5,695 nucleotides of DNA from an uncultured Chromatiaceae bacterium (GTDB lineage Bacteria; Pseudomonadota; Gammaproteobacteria; Enterobacterales; Alteromonadaceae): contig CAMLNG010000259.1 in assembly GCA_946481195.1 (NCBI GenBank), positions 1 through 5,695 on the forward strand, written 5' to 3'. The translations under genes and the position numbers were made by a program. A model generated the notes under the pieces. The model saw nothing but the letters and a program-made list of their open reading frames with translations, was not told where the DNA came from and searched no databases. The first letter of the stretch is position 1; every line of letters starts with the position of its first letter. Of this stretch, positions 5,665 to 5,695 are shown one piece after another.

Positions 5665-5695
5665 ATGACCTTTCGCGCTGCCATCCCTCTGTTAT
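5665..5695 (+). CDS. start of an unidentified gene (cut by window edge)
   Basis: An ATG at 5665 is preceded by AAGGAA (5652-5657) with 7-nt spacing, a good ribosome binding site. The ten visible codons read MTFRAAIPLL and stay open to the end of the window. The Arg followed by hydrophobic residues could be the beginning of a signal peptide or membrane anchor, but this is too short to identify the product. Confidence 0.5.
   Translation, partial: MTFRAAIPLL

Overview
The window reads as ordinary, densely packed chromosomal DNA from a gammaproteobacterium. The best guess is an Alteromonadales/Chromatiales-type genus such as Rheinheimera, Alishewanella or Shewanella. This placement rests on protein resemblance (RluF, DUF2200, a 7TMR-DISM/PAS/GGDEF/EAL protein, a c4-like cytochrome start) and moderate GC; no rRNA or other marker is present to confirm it. 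No transposase, phage gene, CRISPR array, tRNA or rRNA was seen.

Layout, left to right. (1) The 5' end of a c-type cytochrome gene runs leftward out of the window (1-108, minus). (2) A short divergent promoter region follows. (3) A rightward pair comes next: a ~103-residue DUF3630-like protein (213-524), then 36 bp later a 958-residue membrane-anchored c-di-GMP protein (561-3437). The latter has a signal peptide, a periplasmic 7TMR-DISM sensor domain, seven TM helices, PAS, GGDEF and EAL. Both catalytic domains keep their key residues, but the GGDEF inhibitory site is lost. (4) A YkgJ-type cysteine-cluster protein (3512-4108) has its own good promoter and ribosome binding site. (5) A 170-bp convergent intergenic gap is almost filled by an imperfect inverted repeat (4112-4277) with a 24-bp hairpin core and two outer GCCC-N3-GGGC mini-hairpins. 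(6) rluF, the 23S rRNA pseudouridine-2604 synthase gene, lies on the minus strand (4279-5049) and most likely starts at TTG. (7) A DUF2200 gene is on the minus strand (5169-5519). (8) A 145-bp divergent intergenic region leads to the first ten codons of a rightward gene cut by the window end (5665-5695).

The genes do not form one pathway. The only probable operon is the DUF3630-like gene with the c-di-GMP gene. rluF and the YkgJ gene each appear to have their own sigma70-type promoter. I found no convincing new defence or mobile system. The most unusual structure is the palindromic element between the YkgJ gene and rluF, which resembles a REPIN/MITE-like repeat and may also act as a transcription barrier between the convergent genes.
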